Positions 18,694-30,193 are shown, numbered from the stretch's first letter. The stretch: DNA of 64,000 nt from Ramlibacter tataouinensis (GCF_001580455.1 NZ_CP010951.1:1550001-1614000); one strand, 5' to 3'. A program made the numbers and translations. The notes: generated from the letters alone by a model not told the origin.

Positions 18694-19326
18694 ATGATCA
18701 GACTCTTCGTCGGCCTGGGCAATCCCGGCTTCGAATACGAGGCCACCCGCCACAACGCCGGCTTCTGGTGGGTGGACGCCCTCTCGCGCGAGCTCAAGGC
18801 GCCGCTGGTGGCCGACAGGGGCTACCACGGGCTGGTGGCGCGCACCAACGTGCATGGCCACACCGTCTGGCTGCTCGAGCCGCAGACCTACATGAACCTA
18901 TCGGGCAAATCGGTGGCGGCGCTGGCGCGTTTCTACAAGATCCAGCCCTCGGAGATCCTGGTCGCGCACGACGAGCTGGACATCGTCCCCGGCCAGGCCA
19001 AGCTCAAGTTCGGCGGCGGCCACGCCGGCCACAACGGGCTGCGCGACATTCACGCACAGCTGGGCACGGACGACTACTGGCGGCTGCGCATCGGCATCGG
19101 CCACCCGGGCGTGAAGTCCGAGGTGGCGAACTGGGTGCTGAAGAAGCCCGCGCCCGAGCAGCGCACGGCCATCGAGGAATGCGTCGCGCGCACGCTCAAA
19201 GCGGCGCCGGCCTTCATCGCCGGCGAGATGAACAAGGCCACCCTGCTCGTGCACACCAGCAAGCCGCCGCGGCCCAAGCCGCCGCGGCCCGAGGGCCTGG
19301 CCGAGAACAAGGAGGAGGGACCATGA
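18694..19326 (+). CDS. pth: Peptidyl-tRNA hydrolase
   Basis: Recycles peptidyl-tRNA released from stalled ribosomes; 210 residues. The family start [12 protein letters not shown] is at ATG 18694 with GGAGGA 11 bases upstream. The catalytic His is in TRHNAGFW, the conserved Asn in TYMNLSG, and the catalytic Asp in HDELDI. A short proline-, arginine- and lysine-rich tail ([11 protein letters not shown]) extends the C-terminus. It overlaps the next gene by ATGA. Confidence 0.95.
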   Translation: MIRLFVGLGNPGFEYEATRHNAGFWWVDALSRELKAPLVADRGYHGLVARTNVHGHTVWLLEPQTYMNLSGKSVAALARFYKIQPSEILVAHDELDIVPGQAKLKFGGGHAGHNGLRDIHAQLGTDDYWRLRIGIGHPGVKSEVANWVLKKPAPEQRTAIEECVARTLKAAPAFIAGEMNKATLLVHTSKPPRPKPPRPEGLAENKEEGP

Positions 19327-19697
19327 TCGGAAGACTTGCCCTGTTCGCCCTGGCCGCCGCTTCGGCCGCCCTGCCCGCCGCCGCGCAGGGCATCTACCGC
19401 TGCGGCAACAGCTACAGCCAGCAGCCCTGTCCCGGCGGCAACGAACTCAAGGCGCCGGCGGGGCCCAGCGCCCGGGAGCAGGCGCGCGCACGGCAAGAGG
19501 CCCGCAACGAAGCCCGGACCGCCGACGCGATGGAACGGGCGCGGCTGAAGGAAGAAGCCAAGCCCGTGCCGGTCTATATTCCGCCGGAGAAACACGAAGC
19601 CGCGTCGGAACCGGGCAAGCCCGGGAGCCTGAAAAACGTGAAGCGGCCTCCGTCCCCGTATTTCTCCGCCGTCCCGCCGGCCGAGCCGAAGAAGTAG
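19323..19697 (+). CDS. Small secreted protein, DUF4124-like
   Basis: A 124-residue protein with a clear Sec signal peptide ([20 protein letters not shown]). A short cysteine pair region follows ([17 protein letters not shown]), resembling the N-terminus of DUF4124 proteins. The remainder is charged, helical and then proline-rich. It is coupled to pth by ATGA. Function is unknown; the periplasm is the likely place. The assignment to DUF4124 rests on the YRC...Y...PC pattern only. Confidence 0.7.
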   Translation: MIGRLALFALAAASAALPAAAQGIYRCGNSYSQQPCPGGNELKAPAGPSAREQARARQEARNEARTADAMERARLKEEAKPVPVYIPPEKHEAASEPGKPGSLKNVKRPPSPYFSAVPPAEPKK

Positions 19698-19710
19698 CGA
19701 CCGTAAGAAT

Positions 19711-21815
<2,105 letters not shown>

Positions 21816-21828
21816 GGCCGCCCTGACC

Positions 21829-22857
21829 ATGGCGCTACTAGAGGTCGCAAACCTGTCGGTCCTGCTGCAGACGCACCGCGGCCCGGCGCGCGCCGTGCGC
21901 GACGTCAGCTTCACGCTCGAGCGCGGCCAGACGCTGGGGCTGGTCGGCGAGTCGGGCTGCGGCAAGTCGATCACCGCGATGGCGCTGATGGGGCTGCTGC
22001 CGGAAAACGCGCAGGTGTCGGGCAGCATCCGTTTCGACGGCGAGGAACTCACCGGCAAGAGCGACGGCGAGATGGGCCGCATCCGCGGCGACCGCATCGG
22101 CATGATCTTCCAGGAGCCGATGACCGCGCTCAACCCGGTGCATTCCATTGGCCGCCAGGTCGCGGAACCCTTGCGGCTGCACCGCGGCATGTCGGCCGCC
22201 GACGCGCGCAAGGAAGCGGTCGCCCTGCTCGACCGTGTCGGCATTCCCGATGCGGCGCGCCGGCTGGACGCCTATCCGCACCAGTTCTCCGGCGGCCAGC
22301 GCCAGCGCATCACGATCGCCATGGCGCTGGCCTGCGGCCCGCAGCTGCTGATCGCCGACGAGCCGACCACGGCGCTGGACGTGACCATCCAGCGGCAGAT
22401 CCTGGCGCTGATCTCGGAGCTGGTCGCCGAGCGCGGCATGGCGTTGATCCTGATCTCGCACGACCTGGGCGTGATCGCGCAGAACGTGGCGCGCACGCTG
22501 GTGATGTACGGCGGCAGCGTGGTGGAAAACGGGCCCACGGCCGAGGTCTTCGAGCACCGCACGCATCCCTACACGCTGGGCCTGTTCGCCGCGCGTCCCG
22601 GGCTGCACACGGCCAAGGGACGGCGGCTGGCGACCATTCCCGGCACAGTGCCGGAACTGGTGGACCTGCCGCCGGGCTGCCCGTTCGCGGGGCGCTGCGC
22701 CTTCACCGTTCCCGAGTGCCATGTGACGGCGCCGCCGTCGCATCAGGTGGGGCCGGCGCATCGGGCGCGCTGCATCCGTTTGGACGCCGTCGCCGCGCAC
22801 AAGGAGCTGGCCCTCACCCCCGCCCACTCCCAGAGGGAGAGGGAGCAACAGCCATGA
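21829..22857 (+). CDS. ABC transporter ATP-binding protein, DppD/OppD type
   Basis: A 342-residue ATPase. Walker A is GESGCGKS, the signature is SGGQRQR, Walker B is LLIADEP, and the switch His lies in SHDLG. The oligopeptide-type C-terminal domain contains the Cys-rich [18 protein letters not shown] that often holds an iron-sulfur cluster. The last 15 residues ([15 protein letters not shown]) are encoded by a REP-like repeat that runs into the 3' end, so the natural tail has been replaced. Its stop overlaps the ATG of a dispersed 66-bp element (ATGA). Confidence 0.93.
   Translation: MALLEVANLSVLLQTHRGPARAVRDVSFTLERGQTLGLVGESGCGKSITAMALMGLLPENAQVSGSIRFDGEELTGKSDGEMGRIRGDRIGMIFQEPMTALNPVHSIGRQVAEPLRLHRGMSAADARKEAVALLDRVGIPDAARRLDAYPHQFSGGQRQRITIAMALACGPQLLIADEPTTALDVTIQRQILALISELVAERGMALILISHDLGVIAQNVARTLVMYGGSVVENGPTAEVFEHRTHPYTLGLFAARPGLHTAKGRRLATIPGTVPELVDLPPGCPFAGRCAFTVPECHVTAPPSHQVGPAHRARCIRLDAVAAHKELALTPAHSQREREQQP
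22811..22852 (+). repeat. REP-like repeat forming the 3' end of an ATPase gene
   Basis: The stretch CCCTCACCCCCGCCCACTCC followed by CAGAGGGAGAGGGAGC resembles the CCCTCACCCC...GGGAGAGGGAG modules at 9250-9419. Here it lies inside the DppD-like coding frame and supplies its final residues. It immediately precedes the ATGA-bounded element, so two repeat families meet at this junction. Confidence 0.6.
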
Positions 22858-22919
22858 GCCGCACGGCCGCTCCGAAGGCTCATAGCACCGCAGCCCGCAG
22901 GGCGAAGGTTATCCAATGA
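22854..22919 (+). repeat. ATGA-bounded intercistronic element, copy A
   Basis: A 66-bp element starting ATGAGCCGCACGG and ending GGTTATCCAATGA. It begins at the ATGA that ends the DppD-like gene and ends at the ATGA that starts the DppF-like gene. Hairpin 1 pairs ATGAGCC with GGCTCAT (positions 1-7 and 24-30 of the element). Hairpin 2 is GCCC-GCA-GGGC. A Shine-Dalgarno GAAGG lies seven bases before the downstream ATG. The frame encodes 21 residues ([20 protein letters not shown] plus Q). Near-identical copies are at 46350-46415 and 51501-51567. What it does is not known. Confidence 0.8.
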
Positions 22920-23722
22920 ACGCGCCGCTGCTCCAGGTCGAGGGTCTGGCCAGGGAGTACACGCTGCCGCGCGAGAAGCTCACGCAGCCGCCGCCCAAGG
23001 TCCATGCGCTCAACGGCGTGAGCTTCACCATCGAAGCCGGGCGCAGCCTGGGCATCGTCGGCGAATCGGGGTCGGGCAAGTCGACCCTGGCGCGGCTGGT
23101 GATGGCGCTGGACCAGCCGACGGCCGGCCGCGTCCGGCTGCTGGGCCGCGACCTGCATGCGCTGCCGCGCGAGGAACTGCGGCAGGCGCGGCGCGACATC
23201 CAGATGGTGTTCCAGGACCCCTACGGCTCGCTCGACCCACGCCAGACCATCGGCCGGATCGTCGCCGAGCCGCTGGCGGCGCAGGGTGCGCCGCGCGATG
23301 AGCAGCACCAGCGCGCCGCGGACGTGCTGGCTTCGGTCGGGCTGCGCGCCAGCGACCTGGGCAAATACCCGCACGAGTTCTCCGGCGGGCAGCGCCAGCG
23401 CATCGCCATCGCGCGGGCGCTCATCACCCGCCCGCGCCTGATCGTCGCCGATGAACCGGTGAGCGCGCTGGACGTGTCGGTGCAGGCCCAGGTGCTCAAC
23501 CTGATGCAGGACCTGCAGGCGGAGTTCGGCATCACCTACATGCTCATCAGCCACGACCTGGCGGTCGTGCATCACCTGTGCGATGAGGTGGCGGTGCTGC
23601 GCGAAGGACTGATCGTGGAGCAGGGGCCGCCCGAGCGCCTGTTCCGCGACGCCCGGCACCCCTACACCCGGGCGCTGCTGGAGGCGGTGCCCGAGCCGGA
23701 ACCGCCCAGGGCCGCCGGATAA
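22916..23722 (+). CDS. ABC transporter ATP-binding protein, DppF/OppF type
   Basis: A 268-residue ATPase with Walker A GESGSGKS, the OppF-type FQDPYGSLDPRQTI, signature SGGQRQR, Walker B LIVADEP and switch His in SHDLA. It lacks the long C-terminal extension of many OppF proteins and ends soon after HPYTRALLEAVPEPEP. Its ribosome binding site and start codon belong to the ATGA-bounded element. It works with the DppD-like ATPase to drive the two permeases. Confidence 0.93.
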   Translation: MNAPLLQVEGLAREYTLPREKLTQPPPKVHALNGVSFTIEAGRSLGIVGESGSGKSTLARLVMALDQPTAGRVRLLGRDLHALPREELRQARRDIQMVFQDPYGSLDPRQTIGRIVAEPLAAQGAPRDEQHQRAADVLASVGLRASDLGKYPHEFSGGQRQRIAIARALITRPRLIVADEPVSALDVSVQAQVLNLMQDLQAEFGITYMLISHDLAVVHHLCDEVAVLREGLIVEQGPPERLFRDARHPYTRALLEAVPEPEPPRAAG

Positions 23723-23725
23723 GCT

Positions 23726-23990
23726 AGGGCCTGTTAGGGCTATGGGAGGGCTCGCGTGACACAGGAAACGGGCGCCATCAAGGCGCAAAGCGCAGCCGGG
23801 GCGGGACCCCGGCGAGCATTTGCAACGCCGAGGGCGCCCGTTTCCTGGGTCACCCTTCGGGCCGGTGGCTGGCAGGCCGCAGGGCGTCGTTGCGGCCTCG
23901 TTGTGTGCACGAGCACACGGCCTCGGCCGCGCCTAGCCCTGCAGCCTGCCAACCACCGGCGCGAGCCCTCCCATAGCCCTAACAGGCCCT
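23726..23990. mobile_element. 265-bp palindromic MITE-like element in the transporter operon
   Basis: The ends are perfect 31-bp inverted repeats, left beginning AGGGCCTGTTAGGGCTATGG and right ending its complement. Inside are two further imperfect arm pairs: CAGGAAACGGGCGCC with GGCGCCCGTTTCCTG (offset by one base), and GCCGGTGGCTGGCAGGC with GCCTGCCAaCCACCGGC. The whole could fold as a multi-branched cruciform. No coding capacity and no convincing target duplication were seen. It fills most of the 371-bp gap between the second ATPase and the binding-protein gene and may terminate or stabilise the transcript. Confidence 0.75.
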
Positions 23991-24093
23991 TGCCTCTTGC
24001 ATTGGCGTAACAATCTGGCCGATGATGCAAGACGAGCCGGAAACGGCAACCAACAGAACGCGTCTAATTTCCGTCTTCGCAGGAGATCAAACC

Positions 24094-25596
24094 ATGATGA
24101 AACGCCGCACCGTGCTCACCACCGCCGCGCTGTCCACGCTGCCGCTGGCCCTGCCCCAGGCCTTCGCGCAGAGCCGGAAGGACTCCGTGGTGCTGGCCAT
24201 GACATTGGAGCCGAGTCCCGGGCTCGACCCCACCGGCGGCGCGGCCTCGTCGATCTCGGAGGTGACGCTCTACAACATCTACGAGACGCTGACCAAGATC
24301 AATTCGGACGGCAGCGTGACGCCGCTGCTGGCCGAAAGCTGGGAGGTCTCGCCCGACCTGAAGACCTACACCTTCAAGCTGCGCAAGGGCGTCAAGTTCC
24401 ACAACGACGAGCCCTTCAACGCGCAGGCGGTGAAGTTCTCCTTCGACCGCGCCGCCGGGGAGAAGAGCACCAACAAGGACAAGCGCACCTTCGCCAACAT
24501 CACCACGCAGGTGGTCGACGAGCACACGGTGGTGATCCTGGCCAAGGAGATCGACCCCGACTTCCCCTTCCTGCTGGGCCAGGGCACGGCCATCATCGTC
24601 GAGCCCAAGAGCGCCGACACCAACGGCACCAAGCCGGTGGGCACCGGCCCCTTCCGCCTGGAGAACTGGGTCAAGGGCTCCTCGATCACGCTGGCCAAGT
24701 GGGACGGCTACCGCAACGCCGCCGCCATCAAGCTCAAGAAGGCCACCTTCCGCATCATTCCCGACCCGGCCGCGCAAGTGGCGGCCCTGCTGGCCGGCGA
24801 TGTCGACGTGTTCTCGCGCGTCACGCCGCGTGCGGTTCCGCAGTTCAAGACCAACTCGAAATTCCAGGTGCTGGTGGGCGGCTCGCGCGCCAAGACTATC
24901 CTGGCCATCAACAACCAGAAGAAGCCGCTGGACGACGTGCGCGTGCGCCGCGCCATCGCGGCGGCCATCGACCGCAAGGCGGTGATCCAGGGCGCTGCCG
25001 ACGGCTACGGCGCGCCCATTGGCAGCCACTACACGCCGGGCGCCTTCGGCTACGTGGACACCACCGGCGTCAATCCCTACAACCCGGAGAAGGCCAAGGC
25101 GCTGCTGAAGGAAGCGGGCGTGAAGACGCCGCTCGAGCTGACGATCACGCTGCCGCCGCCGCCCTATGCCCGCCAGGGCGGCGAGGTGATCGCCTCGCAG
25201 CTGGCCAAGGTCGGCATCACCGCCAAGCTGCAGAACGTCGAGTGGGCGCAATGGCTGTCCAACACCTACGGCGGCGCGCACAACTACGACCTCACCATCA
25301 TTTCGCACGTCGAGCCCTTCGACCTCGGCAACTTCGCCAAGCCCGACTACTACTGGGGCTACAAGTCGCCCAAGTTCAACGATATCTACGACAAGATCAA
25401 GACCGCGCCGCGCGCGGCCGACCGCGCCAAGCTGCTCGGCGATGCCCAGCGCCTGCTGGCCGAGGACAGCGTGCACGGCTTCCTCTACCAGCCGCAGTGG
25501 ATCACCATCGCCAACAAGAACATCAAGGGCCTGTGGAAGGACATGCCGATCTTCGTCAATGACCTGTCGGCGCTGTCCTGGTCCTCGCCGGCCTGA
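24094..25596 (+). CDS. Periplasmic peptide/amide-binding protein (SBP family 5)
   Basis: A 500-residue solute-binding protein of the DppA/OppA class. Start ATG 24094 follows AGGAGA by six bases; an upstream in-frame ATG at 24022 would add 24 residues in front of the signal and is unlikely. The export signal MMKRRTVLTTAALSTLPLAL has a twin-Arg-like RR but is probably Sec. Family 5 motifs are WEVSPDLKTYTFKLRKGVKFHN near residues 85-105 and VGTGPFRLENWVKG. It delivers ligand to the ABC complex encoded just upstream; the amidase follows 14 bp later. Confidence 0.93.
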   Translation: MMKRRTVLTTAALSTLPLALPQAFAQSRKDSVVLAMTLEPSPGLDPTGGAASSISEVTLYNIYETLTKINSDGSVTPLLAESWEVSPDLKTYTFKLRKGVKFHNDEPFNAQAVKFSFDRAAGEKSTNKDKRTFANITTQVVDEHTVVILAKEIDPDFPFLLGQGTAIIVEPKSADTNGTKPVGTGPFRLENWVKGSSITLAKWDGYRNAAAIKLKKATFRIIPDPAAQVAALLAGDVDVFSRVTPRAVPQFKTNSKFQVLVGGSRAKTILAINNQKKPLDDVRVRRAIAAAIDRKAVIQGAADGYGAPIGSHYTPGAFGYVDTTGVNPYNPEKAKALLKEAGVKTPLELTITLPPPPYARQGGEVIASQLAKVGITAKLQNVEWAQWLSNTYGGAHNYDLTIISHVEPFDLGNFAKPDYYWGYKSPKFNDIYDKIKTAPRAADRAKLLGDAQRLLAEDSVHGFLYQPQWITIANKNIKGLWKDMPIFVNDLSALSWSSPA

Positions 25597-25610
25597 GTGC
25601 AGGCTGGCAG

Positions 25611-27041
25611 ATGAGCTATCCGCGTGCGCTCCATGAGTGGTCGGCGCCCGCGCTGATCGGCGCCTACCGCCGGCGCGAGCTCTCGCCGCTGGAAGTCACG
25701 CAGTCGGTGCTCGGCCACATCGAGCGCTGGGAGCACCGGCTGCAGGCGCTGTACCTGCTGCGTCCGGAGCTCGCGCTGGAGCAGGCGCGCGCCAGCGAGA
25801 CGCGCTGGCTGCGCGGCGCGCCGTTGGGGCCGCTGGACGGGGTGCCCGTGACGATCAAGGACAACATCGCCACCCGCGGCGACCCCACGCCGCTGGGCAC
25901 CGCCGCGGTCGAGCTGATGCCGGCCACCGCCGACGCCCCGCCGGCGGCCCGTGTGCGCGAAAGCGGCGGCGTGATCATCGCCAAGACCACCATGCCCGAC
26001 TACGGCATGCTGTCCTCGGGACTGTCGAGCTTCCACCCGCTGGCGCGCAATCCCTGGGACCTGCGCCTCACGCCGGGCGGCTCCAGCGCGGGCGCCGGCG
26101 CGGCGGCCGCGGCCGGCTACGGGCCGCTGCACATCGGTACCGACATCGGCGGCTCGCTGCGCTTGCCGGCGGGCTGGTGCGGCATCTTCACCCTCAAGCC
26201 CAGCCTCGGGCGCGTCCCGATCGATCCGCCCTACATGGGCCGCGCCGCCGGGCCGATGACGCGCGAGGTGGTCGATGCCGCCTGGTTCATGCAGGTGCTG
26301 GCGCGCGCCGACGCCCGCGACAGCATGAACCTGCCGCCGCAGCAGATCGACTGGGAGACCTTCGACCAGGGCGCCGACCGGCTCAAGGGCCTGCGGATCG
26401 GCTTGCTGCTGGAGGCCGGTTGCGGTCTGCCGGTCGACCCGGAGATCCGCGCCGCGGTCGCGCAGGCGGCCCGCCTGTTCGAAAACGCGGGCGCCACGGT
26501 GCTGCCGATGAAGCCCTTCATGACGCAAGCCATGCTCGACGGCATGGACCATTTCTGGCGCATGCGCTGCCACGTCGACATGAAGGCGCTGCCGTCCGCG
26601 CGCAAGGCGCAGGTGCTGCCCTACATCCGCGAATGGGGCGACAGCGCGGCCTCGATGAACGGCGAGGCGGTGTTCAGGGCCTTCAGCCAGTTCCATGAAA
26701 CGCGGGTGCGCACGGTGGCGGCCTGCGCGGCCTTCGACTACGTGATCTCGCCCACGTCGCCGGTAACTGCCGCCCCGGCGGACCACGCCTCGCCCACCAA
26801 CGATCCCATGCGGCCGCTGGAGCACATCGGCTTCACGGTGCCCTTCAACATGTCCGAGCAGCCCGCGTCCTCGATCAACTGCGGCTACACCCGCGCCGGA
26901 CTGCCGATCGGCTTGCAGATCGCGGGCCGCCGCTTCGACGACCTGGGCGTGCTGCAGGTCTCGCGCGCCTTCGAACTGATCCGCGGCGAGCAGCGTCCCT
27001 GGCCACAGCCGCCTTCGGAGGCGGTGGACCATGTGGACTGA
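25611..27041 (+). CDS. Amidase (amidase-signature family)
   Basis: A 476-residue hydrolase with the Ser-cisSer-Lys triad: Lys in VTIKDNIATRG near residue 84, the Gly/Ser-rich signature TPGGSSAGAGAAAAAGYGPL, and the nucleophile Ser in GTDIGGSLRLPAG. Relatives include GatA, aryl acylamidases and 6-aminohexanoate-cyclic-dimer hydrolase; the substrate cannot be fixed here. It is cytoplasmic, with no signal peptide. Following a peptide-type ABC importer, it probably cleaves the imported amide. It overlaps the next gene by 11 bp. Confidence 0.92.
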   Translation: MSYPRALHEWSAPALIGAYRRRELSPLEVTQSVLGHIERWEHRLQALYLLRPELALEQARASETRWLRGAPLGPLDGVPVTIKDNIATRGDPTPLGTAAVELMPATADAPPAARVRESGGVIIAKTTMPDYGMLSSGLSSFHPLARNPWDLRLTPGGSSAGAGAAAAAGYGPLHIGTDIGGSLRLPAGWCGIFTLKPSLGRVPIDPPYMGRAAGPMTREVVDAAWFMQVLARADARDSMNLPPQQIDWETFDQGADRLKGLRIGLLLEAGCGLPVDPEIRAAVAQAARLFENAGATVLPMKPFMTQAMLDGMDHFWRMRCHVDMKALPSARKAQVLPYIREWGDSAASMNGEAVFRAFSQFHETRVRTVAACAAFDYVISPTSPVTAAPADHASPTNDPMRPLEHIGFTVPFNMSEQPASSINCGYTRAGLPIGLQIAGRRFDDLGVLQVSRAFELIRGEQRPWPQPPSEAVDHVD

Positions 27042-28359
27042 TTGCCTGGGCAACCCGGTCACGCTGGACAGCGAGCGCAGCCTCCCGCTTCTCAACGACT
27101 TCGTCGAAGGCTTCATCGCGAGCGAAGAGCGCGCGCTCAACATCATCGGTGCCGCCGCGTCGGACACCAGCCCGCTCGTGCAGGCCTGCGCCGCCGCCGT
27201 CCACCTGTTCGCGGAGTCGCGCGATGCCCCGGCCAACGCGCGGCCCTTCATCGAGCGCGCGCAGGCCCGCGCGCATGAGGCGACCGCGGGCGAGCAGCGC
27301 TTCATTGCCGCCGTCGCCGCCTGGGCCGAAGGTGACACGACGCGCGCCTTCGCACTGCACGAAGAGCAGGCGAAGGAGTGCCCGCGCGACCTCGCCTCGC
27401 TCAAGCTCGGCCAATACCACGCGTTCAATGCCGGCGATTCGCCCGGCATGCTGCGCATCGCGCTGCAGGCGCTGCCGGCAGCGGCCGACGTGCCCTACCT
27501 GCACGGCATGCTGGCCTTCGCCTGGGAGCAGTGCCACCTGCTGGAGCAGGCCGAAGCCGCGGCGCGGCGCGCGATCCAGATGCGCCGCAAGGAACCCTGG
27601 GCGCACCACGCGCTGGCGCACGTGATGCTCACGCAGGGACGCCTGCGCGAGGGCCACGAGTTCCTCGCCGGGGTCAGCGGCACCTGGACCGGGCTGAACT
27701 CCTTCATGGTCACGCACAACTGGTGGCACCAGGCGCTGTTCGCCCTCGAACTGGACCGCATCGAGGAGGTGCTGGACTTGTACGACACGCGGGTCTGGGG
27801 CGTGGTCAAGGAGTATTCGCAGGACCAGGTCAACGCCGTGTCGCTGCTGGCGCGCCTGGAACTGTCTGGGGTCGACGTCGGGGATCGCTGGCAGGACGTG
27901 GGCAGCTACCTCGCGCGGCGGCTCGATGACCAGGTGCTGCCCTTCCTGGACATGCAGTACCTGTACGGGCTGGCGCGTGCCGGCCGCGCGGAAGCCGACA
28001 CGCTGCTGCGCCATATCGAGCGCCATGCACAGCAGGCCCCCGCCCCTGCGCGCGCCGCCTGGCAGCGGGTGGCCCTGCCGGCCAGCCGGGGGCTGCTGGC
28101 CCATGCCCGCGGCGAGCACGCGCGCGCCGTCGACGAACTCGGCCAGGCGTTGCCGCGCATGACCGAGATCGGCGGCAGCCACGCGCAGCGCGACCTGTTC
28201 TCGCAGGTCTACCTCGACGCCCTGATCCGCTGCGGCCGGCTGGCCGGCGCGCAGCACCTGCTCGCGCAGCAGGTCCGCGCGCAACCCGAGTCGCTGCGCC
28301 TGAAGCGCCAGGCCGCGCAGGTGTACCGGGCGCTCGGCCTGGCCGGGGTTGTCCCTTGA
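27031..28359 (+). CDS. TPR protein of the TTC38 type
   Basis: A 442-residue all-helical protein resembling the TTC38 family of tetratricopeptide proteins (AFAWEQCHLLEQAEAAARRA, followed by PWAHHALAHVMLTQGRLREGH and HNWWHQALFALE). No catalytic motif and no signal peptide were seen. The ATG at 27031 lies inside the amidase 3' end with a GGAGGCGGTGG ribosome site. It overlaps the hydrolase gene downstream (TTGA). Its role in the amidase operon is unknown; family members are often beside metabolic hydrolases. Confidence 0.8.
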   Translation: MWTDCLGNPVTLDSERSLPLLNDFVEGFIASEERALNIIGAAASDTSPLVQACAAAVHLFAESRDAPANARPFIERAQARAHEATAGEQRFIAAVAAWAEGDTTRAFALHEEQAKECPRDLASLKLGQYHAFNAGDSPGMLRIALQALPAAADVPYLHGMLAFAWEQCHLLEQAEAAARRAIQMRRKEPWAHHALAHVMLTQGRLREGHEFLAGVSGTWTGLNSFMVTHNWWHQALFALELDRIEEVLDLYDTRVWGVVKEYSQDQVNAVSLLARLELSGVDVGDRWQDVGSYLARRLDDQVLPFLDMQYLYGLARAGRAEADTLLRHIERHAQQAPAPARAAWQRVALPASRGLLAHARGEHARAVDELGQALPRMTEIGGSHAQRDLFSQVYLDALIRCGRLAGAQHLLAQQVRAQPESLRLKRQAAQVYRALGLAGVVP

Positions 28360-29063
28360 CGGCGCAGCTGCTGTTGGTGCCGGGACTGGCCGGCGATGCC
28401 GTGATGTGGCGCTGGCAGCGCGAGGCCCTTGCCGACTGGCAGCCGCTGATCACCGACGTGCACATGCGGCATGCCAGCATCGAAGCCATGGCATCGGCCT
28501 TGCTGGCCGAGCACCCGGGTCCGCTGGCGCTGTGCGGCGCCTCGATGGGCGGCATGATCGCCATGGAGGCCGCGCGCCTGGCCCCCGGGCGCATCGCCGG
28601 CCTGGCCTTGCTGGGCACCACGGCGCGGCCGGAGAGCGCGGAGATGCGCCGGGTGCGCGAGGACGCGATCCGCCTGTTCGAGCAGGGCCGCGTCGCGGAG
28701 GTGATCGAACCCAATGTGCGCCTCGCCTTCCACCCGGCGCAGGCCGCCGATCCGGCCATCACCGCCGCCTACCTGGAGTTCGTCCTGCGCGCCGGCGCGC
28801 ATCAACTGATTCGCCAGAACCGCGCCGTGATGGCGCGCCCGGACGCCCGCCCGCACTTGCCGCGGCTCCGGTGTCCTGCGCTGGTGATGTGCGGCGACAC
28901 GGACCTGCTGGTGCCCAAGGAGAACTCCGAGGAGATCGCCGCGCTACTGACTGCTTCGGAACTGGTGGTGGTGCCGCGCTGCGGGCACATGCTCACCATG
29001 GAGCAGCCCGCAGCCGTCAATGCGGCCTTGCGGAACTGGCTGCGACTGCTGCCAGATTTCTGA
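28356..29063 (+). CDS. Alpha/beta hydrolase
   Basis: A 235-residue alpha/beta-fold hydrolase. The nucleophile elbow is CGASMGGM near residue 62, the acid is probably the Asp in CGDTDLLVP, and the His lies in PRCGHMLTMEQP. The start is TTG 28356, overlapping the upstream stop (TTGA). It is the last gene of the SBP-amidase-TTC38-hydrolase run and converges on coaD 16 bp away. The substrate is unknown; an ester or amide is likely. Confidence 0.87.
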   Translation: MTAQLLLVPGLAGDAVMWRWQREALADWQPLITDVHMRHASIEAMASALLAEHPGPLALCGASMGGMIAMEAARLAPGRIAGLALLGTTARPESAEMRRVREDAIRLFEQGRVAEVIEPNVRLAFHPAQAADPAITAAYLEFVLRAGAHQLIRQNRAVMARPDARPHLPRLRCPALVMCGDTDLLVPKENSEEIAALLTASELVVVPRCGHMLTMEQPAAVNAALRNWLRLLPDF

Positions 29064-29079
29064 GACCCCGCTGGCGGCG

Positions 29080-29577
29080 TTAAGGCGTGCCCTGGCTGCG
29101 CACCTTGTCCGCCAGCCGCTGCGCGACGATGGGCGACACGAACTTGTCCACCTCGCCGCCCAGCACCGCGATCTCGCGCACGAAGGTGCTGCTGATGAAC
29201 TGGTACTTGTCGCTGGGCGTGAGGAACACGGTCTCCACGTGCGGCATCAGACTGCGGTTCATGCCGGCCAGCTGGAACTCGTAGTCGAAGTCGGTCACCG
29301 CGCGCAGGCCGCGCACCATGGCCTTGGCGCCGCGGGCGACGACGAAGTCGCGCATCAGCCCCGAGAAGCTCTCGACCTGCACCTGCGGGAAGGCCTTCAC
29401 CAGCTCGCGCGCCATGTCGATGCGCTCCTGCAGCGTGAACATGGCCTTCTTGTGGTGACCCGCGGCCACCGCCACGATGACCTGGTCGAACAGCTGAGCC
29501 GCGCGATGGACCACGTCCTCATGACCCAAGGTCATGGGATCGAAGGTGCCGGGATAGACGGCGATCACGCGGGCCAT
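29080..29577 (-). CDS. coaD: Phosphopantetheine adenylyltransferase
   Basis: Fourth step of coenzyme A synthesis, transferring AMP to 4'-phosphopantetheine; 165 residues, hexameric in the family. The nucleotidyltransferase (T/H)IGH-like motif appears as TLGHEDVV, with YPGTFDPMTLGH at residues 8-19. The conserved VRGLRAVTDFDYEFQLAGMN and FISSTFVREIA are present. AGGAG lies five bases upstream of the ATG. Downstream of rsmD in the same operon, the usual betaproteobacterial order. Confidence 0.97.
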   Translation of the reverse strand: MARVIAVYPGTFDPMTLGHEDVVHRAAQLFDQVIVAVAAGHHKKAMFTLQERIDMARELVKAFPQVQVESFSGLMRDFVVARGAKAMVRGLRAVTDFDYEFQLAGMNRSLMPHVETVFLTPSDKYQFISSTFVREIAVLGGEVDKFVSPIVAQRLADKVRSQGTP

Positions 29578-29610
29578 GGGGATCTCCTGAGCGGCACTTG
29601 TTGCGCTGCA

Positions 29611-30183
29611 TTATGCAGCGCGGCGCAGCAGGTGGGCGTGCACGGCGCCGGCCTTGAGGTGGCGGGCCGGCGTCAGGCCGAAGGGCAACAGCGCGGCCTC
29701 ATCCCACTCGCGCGGCGCCTCCAGGTAGACGAAGCCATCGGGTCCGGCGGCGGCGGCCGCGGCAGCGAGCGCCTGCTCCCAGAGCCCGGCATCGAAGGGC
29801 GGGTCGAGGAACACCAGATCGAAACTGCCCGGCGCAGCCCCGGCCAGGGTGGCGAGGCCGTCGCCGCGCTGCACGCGCACGGCCGCAGCGTCCAGCTTGC
29901 GCTGGGCGGCCCGCAGCAGCTCGGCCAGTTGCGGGTCCTGCTCGATGAGCAGCACCTGGGCGGCGCCGCGCGAGGCCGCCTCGAAACCGAGCGCGCCGGT
30001 GCCGGCGAACACGTCCATGCAGCGCCAGCCGCTCAGGTCCTGGCCGAGCCAGTTGAACAGGGTCTCGCGCACGCGGTCGGGCGTCGGCCGCAGGCCGGGC
30101 CGGTCGGGCACCGGCAGCCTGGTGCGCTTCCATTGCCCGCCGATGATCCGCACCTCGCGCGGTGGGGCGCCCCTGCTCTTCAT
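29611..30183 (-). CDS. rsmD: 16S rRNA (guanine966-N2)-methyltransferase
   Basis: A SAM-dependent methyltransferase acting on the small subunit; 190 residues. It has the N-terminal VRIIGGQWKRTRLPVPD, SAM-binding motif I VFAGTGALGFEAASRGA and the catalytic DPPF in VFLDPPFDAG. The order M16 peptidases-rsmD-coaD on the minus strand is typical. The gap to the M16 gene is 10 bp. Confidence 0.95.
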   Translation of the reverse strand: MKSRGAPPREVRIIGGQWKRTRLPVPDRPGLRPTPDRVRETLFNWLGQDLSGWRCMDVFAGTGALGFEAASRGAAQVLLIEQDPQLAELLRAAQRKLDAAAVRVQRGDGLATLAGAAPGSFDLVFLDPPFDAGLWEQALAAAAAAAGPDGFVYLEAPREWDEAALLPFGLTPARHLKAGAVHAHLLRRAA

Positions 30184-30193
30184 GCGGCCGGCA

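Noticed and set aside
22854..22919. Element copy A as a conserved 21-residue leader peptide gene
   Set aside because: All four differences between copies A and B change the amino acid, and copy C is frame-shifted, so a selected peptide is unlikely. Reported as a repeat instead.
22854..22919. Element copy A as a guanidine-II (mini-ykkC) riboswitch because of two tandem hairpins and an ACGG
   Set aside because: The ACGG is not in a tetraloop, and the second loop is GCA, GCG or GAAA rather than ACGR.
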